This document shows positions 22,647 through 32,779 of a stretch of DNA of 64,000 nucleotides, in pieces. Below the pieces are notes generated by a model. The model did not search any database, was not told the DNA's origin, and was given only the letters and a program-made list of their open reading frames with translations. Source of the stretch: Gnetum montanum (Eukaryota; Streptophyta; Gnetopsida; Gnetales; Gnetaceae); assembly GCA_015680685.1 (NCBI GenBank), contig MNCI01017890.1, positions 1,127,332 through 1,191,331 of the forward strand. The letters run 5' to 3'. The stretch's first letter is position 1; every line of letters starts with the position of its first letter. A program made the translations under genes and the position numbers.

Positions 22647-23169
22647 CTAAGGACTCATTTTCAATAAACTAAGAAATTTACTAATCATGATTCAATCAAT
22701 CTTTGTTTATTTAATGGCTGAAATCACAAATGAAAACATTGTTCTACCAAATGCATGCCTTGAACTTCGAATGACAAATCTTCCATTACCAAACCTCCTG
22801 TACCAGTGCGTAAAGCTAATAAATGTATAACTGGACACAAAATTAATAATTTCTCATTTTTAAATATCAATACAACAATATATTTATTTCCCCAATAATA
22901 CAGATAAATTTCAGTCAACAATCTTGCCCAAGCTCTGATCAATATACCATTGCATGAATCAAGCTCCTCCCAACATTTCTACAATATTAATATTTGTGTT
23001 TCTAAAATTAAAATGTAATTATTATTTAAGTTGCATAGTAAAAAGCAAGTCTTTTCTGATTTTTATTAAAAACATTATCTAATAATAACTTATTGAACAA
23101 AAGCCATGGCAATGTCTAGTTGTGAAGGTGCATCAAAATGTTAACTTATTTTCATTCTGCAGGGCATAC

Positions 23170-24550
23170 CTATCTCTTTCACTAATAACACGATCCATCT
23201 CATTCATCACCTCTTCACGAAACCTTTGTAAATATGCTTCTTTATGGAATATCCAATTATAGATAACTTCACCATTTCTTCCCCAGAAATAGTAGAAAAC
23301 GGCAAAAGATACACAAAGGGACACAAAGCATCGACCAGCTACCTTGTCATTAGCATGTGTCTGCATAGTGACAACAAACAAAAGAACCCAGAACAATGAC
23401 ATGACACCACCATAGCGTATTAACCTGTTTCAAGTGAATGCTTATGAAATTAATAGCCATTTAAGAGAATACAAAGGCAAACTTTAGATGAAAATTGAGC
23501 AACAGAATGCAAGCATATTTCCCTTTTTAAGGAGGAATCCTTAATTCAACTAAAAAAGTTGAAAAAGATTGAACACTAACAAGGTGTCAGGTGAAATAAA
23601 TGAAAAGGGCAGACCAGATTGATGGCTGAGGACTTTGCCCTATATTAACAATGGAAGCTATAGCCAGTCCCAAATGCATAAATACATTTCACCTGTCTTG
23701 GATGGCGGTCAAAAATGGGATACAAACTAAATGTTATATGTTAAGGAAATTTTGGATCCTGATGGTCAAGATGAGCATACCTGAACTCATTGTACTGAGC
23801 CATAACCTTATTGCGTAGTTTAAAAGCAAGCCCAACAAATACTACATAGTCCAGAAAAAACAATAATGTCAAGCCCACAGGCCATCCTTTCTTCAGTTTG
23901 CAATCTCTTTCTGATGCTTCAAAGCTGGAATGCACACGAACAGTTTCAATTAGAGGTATACTACAAATTTAAAAAGGCATATTTAAATTCCACTGACACC
24001 AATTCAACCTATATTCTTCTTATTAACCTTTAAAGTTTCAAATCTAATTCAATTCTACATGCTTCATAAAGATATTTCTCGTAGCTCACCGGATGGCGCG
24101 TACAGCAGAAGCACATATGCAGACGATAATAGTAGGCATTTGGAGACACAAAAGGCTAAGTATATTGAACATCAACCTCCCACCTCCGCTCTTGCGTATG
24201 AAAATACGATAAAGAAGGATGAGATGGACATTCAAACAATTGAGCCATAAAGAGAACCCAAAACAGGCCTGGAACCAAAAGGTCCAGAGAGAACAAACAG
24301 ACCACGCGGTGTGATGTTCTCTACTAAAATGCCTGTTCACAACAATTGTGGAACCTATCCACACCAATCCTCCAACAGAGCTCAAAACAGTTAAATTCAC
24401 ATTCTTGGTTCTAAGAGGTCTGTAATCTCTATTGAGCACAAGGATAACATTGCCCAGAATGAAGGGGATCGAAGCCAATCCAATCGTGGAAACAACAACA
24501 TAATCCCACGGCCTCCCAGGAGGATCTGGGACTAATTTTGCGTTAGTCAT
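23170..24550 (-). CDS. Heptahelical protein resembling plant RGS1-type 7TM proteins (exons 1-3)
   Basis: Three exons join in phase 2: 24090-24550, 23781-23924 and 23170-23424, with donors CCG/GTGAGC, CAG/GTATGC and TAG/GTATGC, giving about 286 residues. The ATG at 24550 begins MTNAKLVPDPPG. Hydrophobic segments fall at about residues 18-41, 50-71, 88-118, 127-150, 170-190, 205-225 and 230-248. The third helix, with WSVCSLWTFW and NCLNVHLILLYRIF, matches the pattern of Arabidopsis RGS1 (YLWAVW, RITQAFQLYFIF), as does KKGWPVGLTLL. RGS1 is a plasma-membrane 7TM regulator that accelerates GTP hydrolysis on G-alpha. A charged amphipathic helix (YLQRFREEVMNEMDRVISER) follows the last helix. I found no RGS domain. 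It could therefore be a distant 7TM relative, or its RGS exons may be missed. Confidence 0.7.
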
Positions 24551-27231
24551 ACTTCCTTACCACCCTGCAATTTATGCTTCCAACGCCAAAGGAAATCAGC
24601 ATACAAACCCTTATCAACCCGATTATGCTGATAACTGAAAGCCAAAACTTGAATATATGGCTGCAGAATTTTTGTGGGCTCTTAGGTTAAAGCGGTTTTT
24701 TATTGTGGATTGGATAGGGCCGAGAAAGTTCGCCACATGAAGTACCATATTGCCTGTAAACAAGAAAAATTCTGAACAGGAAGCAGCTGAGAAAGATACC
24801 GAGTGGATGGGTTGGAAGTAGAGCAAAAGTTTCGCTCATTCTTTCGTTTAAGTCAAATTTGATTGTTTGGAATAACGGAGAACAGCCAATTAGCAGTAAA
24901 TGTTTATCAGCTTGGCCTCACAGCCACAAAAACATAACCATAGCCAGCAGGACGCCTGTTTTTTCACTGGATTAAATTGTTTCGGAAGAAACTCGGCAGG
25001 AATAGCGTTAAACGTGTGAAATGAGCACACCGTACCGGAAACACGTCTCCTTCGTGGTAGGGACGATCGTTTAGGTGAAATGAAATCTTATTAAAAAAGA
25101 AAAAAAGAAAAAAAAATTCTCTCTTTGGTGGTCAGGCACAGGCACCGGCCTCTCAAAAATTTTAATACGCAGTTGACTGAGTCTTGCGCGTTAAGATTTA
25201 TTTATCAGTGTTCATGGTTACCTTGAAAGGTTTGACCGGTTCAGCGCTTCGTGAACATTAATGCTGTTGAGTTTCGCCGAGAGCTTTCAGCCTTTTGTCT
25301 CATTAAGGTTGGAAATTGCCTGTACATCGCCTTTTGACTGTATTATACAATTTATTTGTTGCATTCTGAAGAAAAAGGATGAGGAAAAGGTGATTGACCG
25401 TACCTGGTCGAAAAAGAGTGCACTTCCCTGCAAGGAGGTACCCTAGATTTCCTCTGAGGGATGACCCTTTTTACATATACAGGTAAAATAATCAAAATTT
25501 TCTTATTAAACGTATGTATCCTTCTAAAAAAAATCTGAGATTCCCATCCTCTTCTGATTAAGAATTATACAAACAAGGAATTTTCCCCATTTAGATGCTC
25601 GTTATAGAAACATCGTTAAAAATGTCCAGCTAACATCGTTCAACATCGTAATAAATACACGGTTTCCGGTTGTCATTTCAATTTCTTTTAGTATTGGTTT
25701 CCAACAAGAATCTCACCCTGGCTTTTGTAACCGTTCAAACTGATTTTTATTAATGAAAATTCTGTTTAGCAGTGCAATTGGGAAATTCTAGTGATCTTGG
25801 CATGGTCAAGTATTCATCGCATGTGCAGCCAATGTAGGTCAATAATTTATCAATAAAAGCTATTCATTGAAAATTTCTTTTCCTCGGTTTATATACGGAT
25901 ACCACAGTAACAATATTAATTCTTCAGCTTGAAACCAGCAGTTTTCCTGACCCTGTACTGAACCAGAAGACAAAACAAACAAGCTAGACGACATTAGCAT
26001 ACCACCTCAAATGATAACTTGTTATTCAGTAACATCCACCCAAGCTTGGAAATTCCTGCACCTATTCTTGAGACCGAGAGGCCAACCATTAAAAACTTGC
26101 CAGCCGTAGCCATTCAAAACGGAATTAAATGAAGGAGATGGATATGAAAAAAGCAGTCCAGGATATTTGGGGGAGTACAGGAACCAAGATAATTTAAATA
26201 TATTATACCTGAAGACAATACCCAACACAATACTTTAAAAGAGCTTAACAAGTACAGTACAAGATATGGTAGTTAGAGCCCTGATTTGATTTAATCTTGA
26301 GATTTAGATGAGCACCAACTAATATAATTTCCGGATGAACCATTGCATTGCTTAATAAGCCATAAAGAAGCACCATTCATCTTGCCCTTGAATTGCAAAA
26401 TCATCTTAATCTTCCACTGCAGATGTTCGGAGGCACATTTCATCTCCATGGCGTATTTATAAAATAAATTTAACAAATATTAGGTGTGATAAACCTCGAT
26501 AAACCTCCAAAAGGGTATATTGTATTTGACAAGACAGTGAAATGATCTGATATATAGATCTTGATCACAAGAAGAATCTGAAAACCTCCAAGAGTTTGTT
26601 ATGCATCAATAACAGAACTTATCAGGTACATACCCTTCATGCTTCAAAACATGAATCAAGTCCTCCAAGTTGGCATAGATTTTCTCTGATTGTGAATGAG
26701 ATCTGTCTTCCTTGCAGAAACTATGTACCTCATTATTGATCTCAATCCGACTCTAGCCAATTTCCTTCTTCATTACATCGTCATTCATTATGTTTCTGTT
26801 CGTTACTCTATCCTCCATCTGTGGAGCAGAATTAATGATGGATGGTTCCACATATGCATCATCTATACTTCTGAAACACGGATTGGATCATGGATCAGTT
26901 TTTCCTTTCAAAGATTGTAAAATCTTCTGGAAATGCAATATTCAAAAAATAACATAAAATATTATTATAGTGGACCTTATTTTGTTGGGATAAGGCTATG
27001 ATGATCATGATGACAATAAAATATTATCATATTTCCAGAGTGTTTTGAAAAAGATATGAACTAATAATAAAATGTAAGAACTGTGATACAGAATTGCTTG
27101 GAATTGCCTGGAATCATAATTGCAATTCCAGCACCGATCTCAATTGCAGTAAGCCAGAATGAGATTTTGGATCACATGAATCAAGATTCCAACCTGCATT
27201 TCATTAGTATGGCATCACTACAATGTGGCTT
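24551..27231. other. Intergenic region between the 7TM and PPR genes
   Basis: It should hold the 5' leader and promoter of the 7TM gene on the left, and the 3' end of the PPR gene on the right. No coding sequence, RNA gene or transposon was recognised. An A-rich stretch lies at 25091-25118. Confidence 0.5.
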
Positions 27232-29160
27232 TCATTCAATAAGATTATAGGCAGCATGTTCTGCAAGTTTCATGTTTCCTTGAGCTTCACATGCTCTCAG
27301 AAAGCTTCCCCATGCAAGGGGACCAGGTTTCATAGGCATTTGATTGATAAAATCATAGGCCTCATCAAGAAGACCAGCACGACTGAGAAGGTCAACCAGA
27401 CAATTATAGTTCTCTTCTCTAGGATTGATTCCATATTTCTCTTTCATAGACTTAAAGTACATTCGGCCCTCCTGCACCAAGCCTGCATGGTTGCACGCAG
27501 AGACAACACCCACAAAAGTAATGTGATCAGGCTCAATACCTGCGTCTTGCATTTGTTCAAAAAGTTTGATAGCCTCCCTGCACAATCCATGCTGCGAATA
27601 TCCCGCAATCATAGAACTCCATGAAACCTTATCCCTTTTGGCCATTAAATCAAACACCTTCTTAGAGTTACCAATGCTTCCACATTTAGCATACATATCC
27701 AAAAGACAATTTTCAACTGAAATCTCCATTGCAAACCCACCTTTGATTACATAAGCATGGAGTTGCCTGCCGCTCTTTAGGGAAGCCAAGCTTCCACATG
27801 CCATAAGTATGCTTCCCAAAGTAAACTCGTTAGGATTCGTCCCACACCTCAACATTTGAATAAAAAGTCTGGCTGCTTCCTCTGCATGCCCGTTTTGGGT
27901 ATATCCACAAATCATGGTAGTCCATGTTACAACACTATGCACCTGCATCCTATCAAACAAGACCCCTGCCTCATCTATCCTCCTGCATTTTGAATACGTA
28001 TCCATGAGGATGCTACCCACAAACCAATCATGTACGAACCCCCTTTTAATCAGAAAAACATGAAGCTGCCTAGCCTGTTGTAGCAACCCTAAATCTGTAC
28101 AAGTTCCTAAAACACTAGCAAAGGTTATGTGATTAGGCATCATACCTGCTCTCTGCATATCAATAAAGAGCCTAAAAGCATGCTCCTCATAACCTTCATG
28201 CAAAGAACAACCGGAAATCAGGGCATTCCATGATACAACATTCCACTGCGGAATTTCCTGAAAAGCTTGCAATGCATCCTCCAATCTCCCACTTTTTGAG
28301 TACATGGTGACAACGGCATTGGAGACAGTAACATTAAGGTTTAACCCAGATTGAACAGCCCTGGAATGAAGTTGCCTGCCCAGTTGCAGATCTTCAATCC
28401 CACCACACATGCCAATGACACTGGAATATGTAAATGCATCAGGCCTAAAACCAGCCCAAAACACTTTCCTAAACATCTCCAGGACCTGCCCACAGAACCC
28501 ACCATGAACATACCCTGCAATCATGGCATTCATTACAGCCAGATCCTTAGTGGGCATTTCATCAAAGACATTGCGTGCATCCACCAATCTCCCAAACTTA
28601 GCATACAAATCAACAAGATTGCAGCTCACGACCGCATGTATACTATACCCAATTTTAAAAGAATACGAATGTACCTGTGATCCAAAACTTAAATCTCCAC
28701 AATTCAAACAGCATCTTAGCAGGCCTCCGAGAGTAAAATCGTCAGGGGCAAATCCAGAAGCCCTCATTTGCTGAAACATGAGGCACATTTCCTGGATAAA
28801 TCCCCGCTGGGCATATGCAGATATCATAGAATTCCATGAAACAACATCCCGTTCTGGCATGTTTTCAAACAGCTGCCGTGCATCCTCTGTTCTCTGACAC
28901 CTTCCATACATGCTGCATAGTTTGTTGATCACGGAAAGACCACCAGCGAAACCCAATTTCAGTATCCGAGCATGAAGTAACCTGCCCAAATCCAATGAAT
29001 CCGAATCTGTGCATTCTTGCAGGAGAGAAGTGATGGAATCTATCAATGCCCACTGTCTGTTTCGGGGTTCTGAAAATGTTTTGTGTGCAGCAGTACCTGA
29101 AAATCGAACAGCGCCATCTGCAAGTGCTGCGCCAATACGTTGGAAAGGTCTGCATGGCAT
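27232..29160 (-). CDS. PLS-class pentatricopeptide repeat protein
   Basis: An intact intronless frame of 642 codons starts at the ATG at 29160; the frame upstream is closed by a TAA before any other ATG. PPR proteins bind organellar RNA one base per repeat for editing, splicing or stability. P, L and S motifs follow one another through the whole protein. Typical S motifs are RDVVSWNSMISAYAQRG, WNVVSWNALISGC, VVTWTTMICGYTQNGHAEEA and DKVSWSSMIAGYSQHGLCREA, with the P-type run ITFVGVVSACNHAGLVQEG near the end. The N-terminus is Arg/Ala-rich without acidic residues for about 14 residues, which suits organelle targeting. The protein stops at AEHAAYNLIE, where PLS proteins normally continue into E1, E2 and often DYW, so catalytic editing activity is not encoded here. 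Confidence 0.9.
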   Translation of the reverse strand: MPCRPFQRIGAALADGAVRFSGTAAHKTFSEPRNRQWALIDSITSLLQECTDSDSLDLGRLLHARILKLGFAGGLSVINKLCSMYGRCQRTEDARQLFENMPERDVVSWNSMISAYAQRGFIQEMCLMFQQMRASGFAPDDFTLGGLLRCCLNCGDLSFGSQVHSYSFKIGYSIHAVVSCNLVDLYAKFGRLVDARNVFDEMPTKDLAVMNAMIAGYVHGGFCGQVLEMFRKVFWAGFRPDAFTYSSVIGMCGGIEDLQLGRQLHSRAVQSGLNLNVTVSNAVVTMYSKSGRLEDALQAFQEIPQWNVVSWNALISGCSLHEGYEEHAFRLFIDMQRAGMMPNHITFASVLGTCTDLGLLQQARQLHVFLIKRGFVHDWFVGSILMDTYSKCRRIDEAGVLFDRMQVHSVVTWTTMICGYTQNGHAEEAARLFIQMLRCGTNPNEFTLGSILMACGSLASLKSGRQLHAYVIKGGFAMEISVENCLLDMYAKCGSIGNSKKVFDLMAKRDKVSWSSMIAGYSQHGLCREAIKLFEQMQDAGIEPDHITFVGVVSACNHAGLVQEGRMYFKSMKEKYGINPREENYNCLVDLLSRAGLLDEAYDFINQMPMKPGPLAWGSFLRACEAQGNMKLAEHAAYNLIE

Positions 29161-29244
29161 TGCCCTCACATTTTCCTTACCATCAGCCGTGTTTTTCGTT
29201 TTCAAAACAGGTACTTTGGTGCAGTTTTCTTGTGGCCTCAATTC

Positions 29245-29410
29245 TTATTCTTGCGGTGAGTGGCGTGAAAGGGTAAAATAGTTTTTAGAAGTCGACAATT
29301 TTGTTTAATGGGCCACATTTACTGTCCCTTAGTTTTTGCGGTAAGTGGGGTGAAAAGGTGAGATGAAAAGGTGAGTTTTTTCAAGTGGACATTTTTGTTT
29401 AATGGGTCAC
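29245..29410. repeat. Imperfect tandem duplication upstream of the PPR gene
   Basis: Two units of about 72-80 bp, at 29245-29316 and 29331-29410, share TTTTGTTTAATGGGYCAC at their right ends and TTGCGGTRAGTGGSGTGAAA near their left ends. The second unit has an added repeat of GATGAAAAGGTGAG. It lies 85-250 bp upstream of the PPR ATG, in its promoter or leader. Confidence 0.65.
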
Positions 29411-29443
29411 CGAGAGAGTAGTATTATTAGCCACTGCGTCTCA

Positions 29444-30955
29444 TTTTTTTTTTTTTTTTTGAAAAGAATACTTTATAATATTTTATTAAGAAAAGTTATA
29501 GAAAAACCATGTTACTTCATAAGACCATTGGGTTGACAAACTTCCATAAAATCTTGTATAGATTTGAATTTACAATAATTAGGGGCAAAAAATATGATTA
29601 CATAGTTTTATTAGTTATCACATGACTTGATCAAAATAAAAAAGCTTAGAAGTCAACCAATTCTAGGGCACTTTCGTTTGGGAGAGGGAGTGCAAATCAA
29701 CCATACACAAATAGGCCAAGAATTTAGCTTTTAGTTTAGAATCATCTTTTTAAACAATAATTACTCTCAAGACAGATTTCTTTAAACAATATCTACTTCC
29801 AAAATATATAGTTAAATTAGAAGTTTATAACTCAACATTGCTTAGTAGAATCAAACCCATAACTTGAGTCTTATCAATAGGCTAACACCTTATTAGATCT
29901 TTCAATTTCTCATTTTGATATCAGTATGGGTGTAGTGTTGAACCCCCAAAAAAAAAGCGAATAATAATATTTAAAAAAATTCAAGAGTACATCATATCAT
30001 TGAAGAGAGAGTCTAAAGAAAAAGTCTAACAGCTTGGAAATGCCTTTTCAAGTTTTCATCCTTATACCCAATCCTGAGAAATCTCCCTCTCAAGCCTTAT
30101 CCTTATTCAAAAGTCCCATCATGCGTTGTAACTTCTTACTAAAGTGTTTCTTGTAAAGAGAAGGAGAAAGCTCTCTTTAAAGAGAAAAAAAATATATCAA
30201 TCAAAGATGAACAAATAGTAACAAAAGCTAAAAGCTTTCCATATTTAAGCCTTCAAAACAAAAACAAAAAATTAATACTACAAAAAACAAATTAATTGAT
30301 CAACTTTCACTAAAACCTTTTTTACTTCAAGTTGTAGTTGAAAAACAACATCTTTGAGAATCTGGCATTTGACACATAAAGAGAGATCCTAGTTATGCTC
30401 TTGTTGCTGTAAAATAACTAAACACCAAAGCTTCCAAATAGAGTAGAGAACAAGTAGTCAAAGACACTTTCAAATGCAAAGAAATGAAGTGGGCAAAACA
30501 AGTTGATTACCAAGAATGACTTCATTAATGCTTGGTTGAAAGTTGTTACAGATTTTAAAGGTCCATTTGTAAGTATGCTAAACAACAAGATACTTTAAAA
30601 AAACATGAGAAAATGAATCTTCACTTATACAAAGAAGACATTGAGGAGAAACATTTTCCATGTGTTTAAGATGAGTGTTGATAGGAAGACCTTGATGTAT
30701 AAGACACCATAAAAAAATATGAAATTTAGAAAATGTAGGAGCTCTCCAAATATCTTTTATTTTTCTCATCCAAAGTGTGATGATAATTGCATTTTCTAGG
30801 CCTTATTGAATTTGGTATGAATAAGATCATTCTTTGTAATAATTTCACAAGCAACTTTTGAATTAAAAGGAAAAACATATTTATCATCCTTCCAAAAATA
30901 TTTAGAAAAGCTTGATGCAAATTCTTGTCAACTTTAAATAAATTCTCAAGATTAA
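29444..30955 (-). mobile_element. LINE-A, 3' piece: zf-RVT end, 3' UTR and poly(A) tail
   Basis: The minus strand ends in a poly(A) run (plus-strand T17, 29444-29460), the hallmark of target-primed insertion. Upstream, 30578-30769 reads IWRAPTFSKFHIFLWCLIHQ, then a zinc-finger-like CLLC..., with downstream SHVFLKYL. This is the zf-RVT C-terminal domain of plant L1-type LINE reverse transcriptases (K.HIFLWCLIHQGLP...C..C....SHVFL). The piece is cut at 30955 by element 3 and continues at 40900. Confidence 0.75.
29804..29890 (-). mobile_element. tRNA-like SINE fragment within LINE-A 3' region
   Basis: On the minus strand a box A-like TAGCCTATTGAT is followed about 35 bp later by GTTTGATTC (box B, consensus GWTCRANNC). 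It is a diverged inverted copy of 52752-52860. It may be an inserted SINE or a shared 3' UTR segment. Confidence 0.45.
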
Positions 30956-32636
30956 TGATGAGTGGCAAGGTACCCCTATGCTCAACCATACAAATCACAA
31001 GCGTTCATGCATGATCCAGTTGAATTTTGTGGATGGGACTAGTTGTGTGATGAGTGGTGACATACCCCTACACTCAACCATACAAATACAAGCGTTTCAC
31101 GCATGATCCGATCAAACTCCGTAGATGAACTAGTTGTGGTATCTAGATAGTTACTCGTAGATTGTAGTTCGCTATCTTCCCACCTAGACTAGTATTAGCT
31201 TTGTCACGTATGGTTTAGTCCAGAGTGAGGTGTATGATGTGTTCCTACACTAATGCTACTCCTGGGGATAATGGAAAGTAATATTAACTAAGCTAGGAGA
31301 GAGAGTGAGAGAGAATCTAATCTAGCCTAAGTACGATGAGCATCCATTCCTTAATCATCCGTACACATTTTGGACCTCATGCACGACTACTACTGGGATT
31401 ACCAAGTGTATGGCCTAGGTATGCGATTGGGTTACCAAGTAGTCACACTTAAATGCTTGTAATTAAGTCGTACTCATTCTGCATTACTAGGAGATAATGG
31501 TAGAGATATATTAACTAAGAAAGCAATAAATAACAATAAAAATTAAATAATTAAGCTAAGTGGATGCTACAATGATGAAGTAATCTTGATCTTTATTGCT
31601 GGTCATGTGTGTGTCCAAGTACGTCACACTCGAATAAGGATGCTGTACAATTACAATCATCACACTGCGAGCATGCACTGGGAGAAAGGGTTGAGAGGAA
31701 AAATTGACAAAAAGTCTCTACCTTAACACTAAAACTAAGAACTAAAATTTTTTAAAAGACTCTCTACCAAATCTGCCTACTTCTTATTTATAGATGAGGA
31801 GACAGGCTGCGATATCGCGTCTAGGCTGTGATATCGCATACGTGATATTGTGTACGCGATATCATGGGTGCGATATCATAGCCAACAATTCATGACTCAT
31901 CATTGTGGCATGTAGATCGTTATGCCTTGATTGCAATTTGTTGTCTTCCCACTTGGACTAGTGGTAGCTGTGTCACGTATGGTTTAGTCCAAAGTGAAGC
32001 ATATGATGTTGTCTCTAATTCTACGCTACTCCTAATAATGATAAAAAGGTAAATTAATTAAGCTAATGGACAATGGAAAGTGAAATCTAACTAGCCTACG
32101 TGTGATGGGTATCTGCCCTTAATCATCTGTATACATCTTGGACTTTGCAAGACTATTCCTGGGATTGCCAAGTGGATGTCACTAGTTGTGCCAAATGATA
32201 CACTTCCAAATTACCAAGTATCTACACTTAAACGCTTGTGATTAAGGCATATGCATTCCACTTAATAACAAGAATAGTAAACAACAATATATGGAAACAT
32301 TTAACTAAGCAAAGAAGTAAATAATTAATAATTAAAAGAAATAGTAATCTAAGTTGATGCTATAATGATGGGAGTAATCTCGATCTTTATTACCAATCAT
32401 GTAACGTGTCCAAGTACGTCACACTCGAACAAAGGTGTCATGCGATCACAAACATCACACTGTGGGCATGCACTAGGAATGACAAACTCTAAGGAAAGGA
32501 AATTGAAAACTAAAACTATCTTCTATTGTTACTCTTCATGTCTTAACTAGGCACCCAAGTGCTATATTTATAGGCCAACCTAGAAGAGGATACATCAAAT
32601 ATCTTATGTCATGGCCTACCAAATGATGACTCATCA
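30956..32636 (-). repeat. 3' LTR of element 3, split by a solo LTR
   Basis: The two parts, 30956-31047 and 31903-32636, together match the 5' LTR 40018-40899. The join is shown by the shared TTGTG(G) and the continuing GATTATTATGCC-type sequence at 31908. The ends are TGATGAG and TCATCA. Confidence 0.8.
31048..31902 (-). repeat. Solo LTR inside the 3' LTR of element 3
   Basis: An 855-bp LTR of the element 4 subfamily is flanked by a perfect TTGTG duplication (31043-31047 and 31903-31907). The U3 end (31805-31902) has five GATATC-type motifs and a TATA box (TTATTTATAG on the plus strand). No internal sequence remains, as expected after recombination between the two LTRs. Confidence 0.85.
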
Positions 32637-32650
32637 TACCCCCATGACTA
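32637..32650 (-). other. 3' polypurine tract of element 3
   Basis: The minus strand reads TAGTCATGGGGGTA up to the LTR edge. Confidence 0.8.
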
Positions 32651-32779
32651 AATGAAAACTCATCCTCGAGTTAAACAAAATGAGAAACAAGTTCCTTACA
32701 AAATATTGGGCAAGTATGGGATTATTGACTAACTCAAACAATGAACAACATAATTGACTTGTTACATGTCATAGTGGTG

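Noticed and set aside
27223-27624. 133-codon plus-strand frame
   Set aside because: Antisense shadow of the intact PPR gene.
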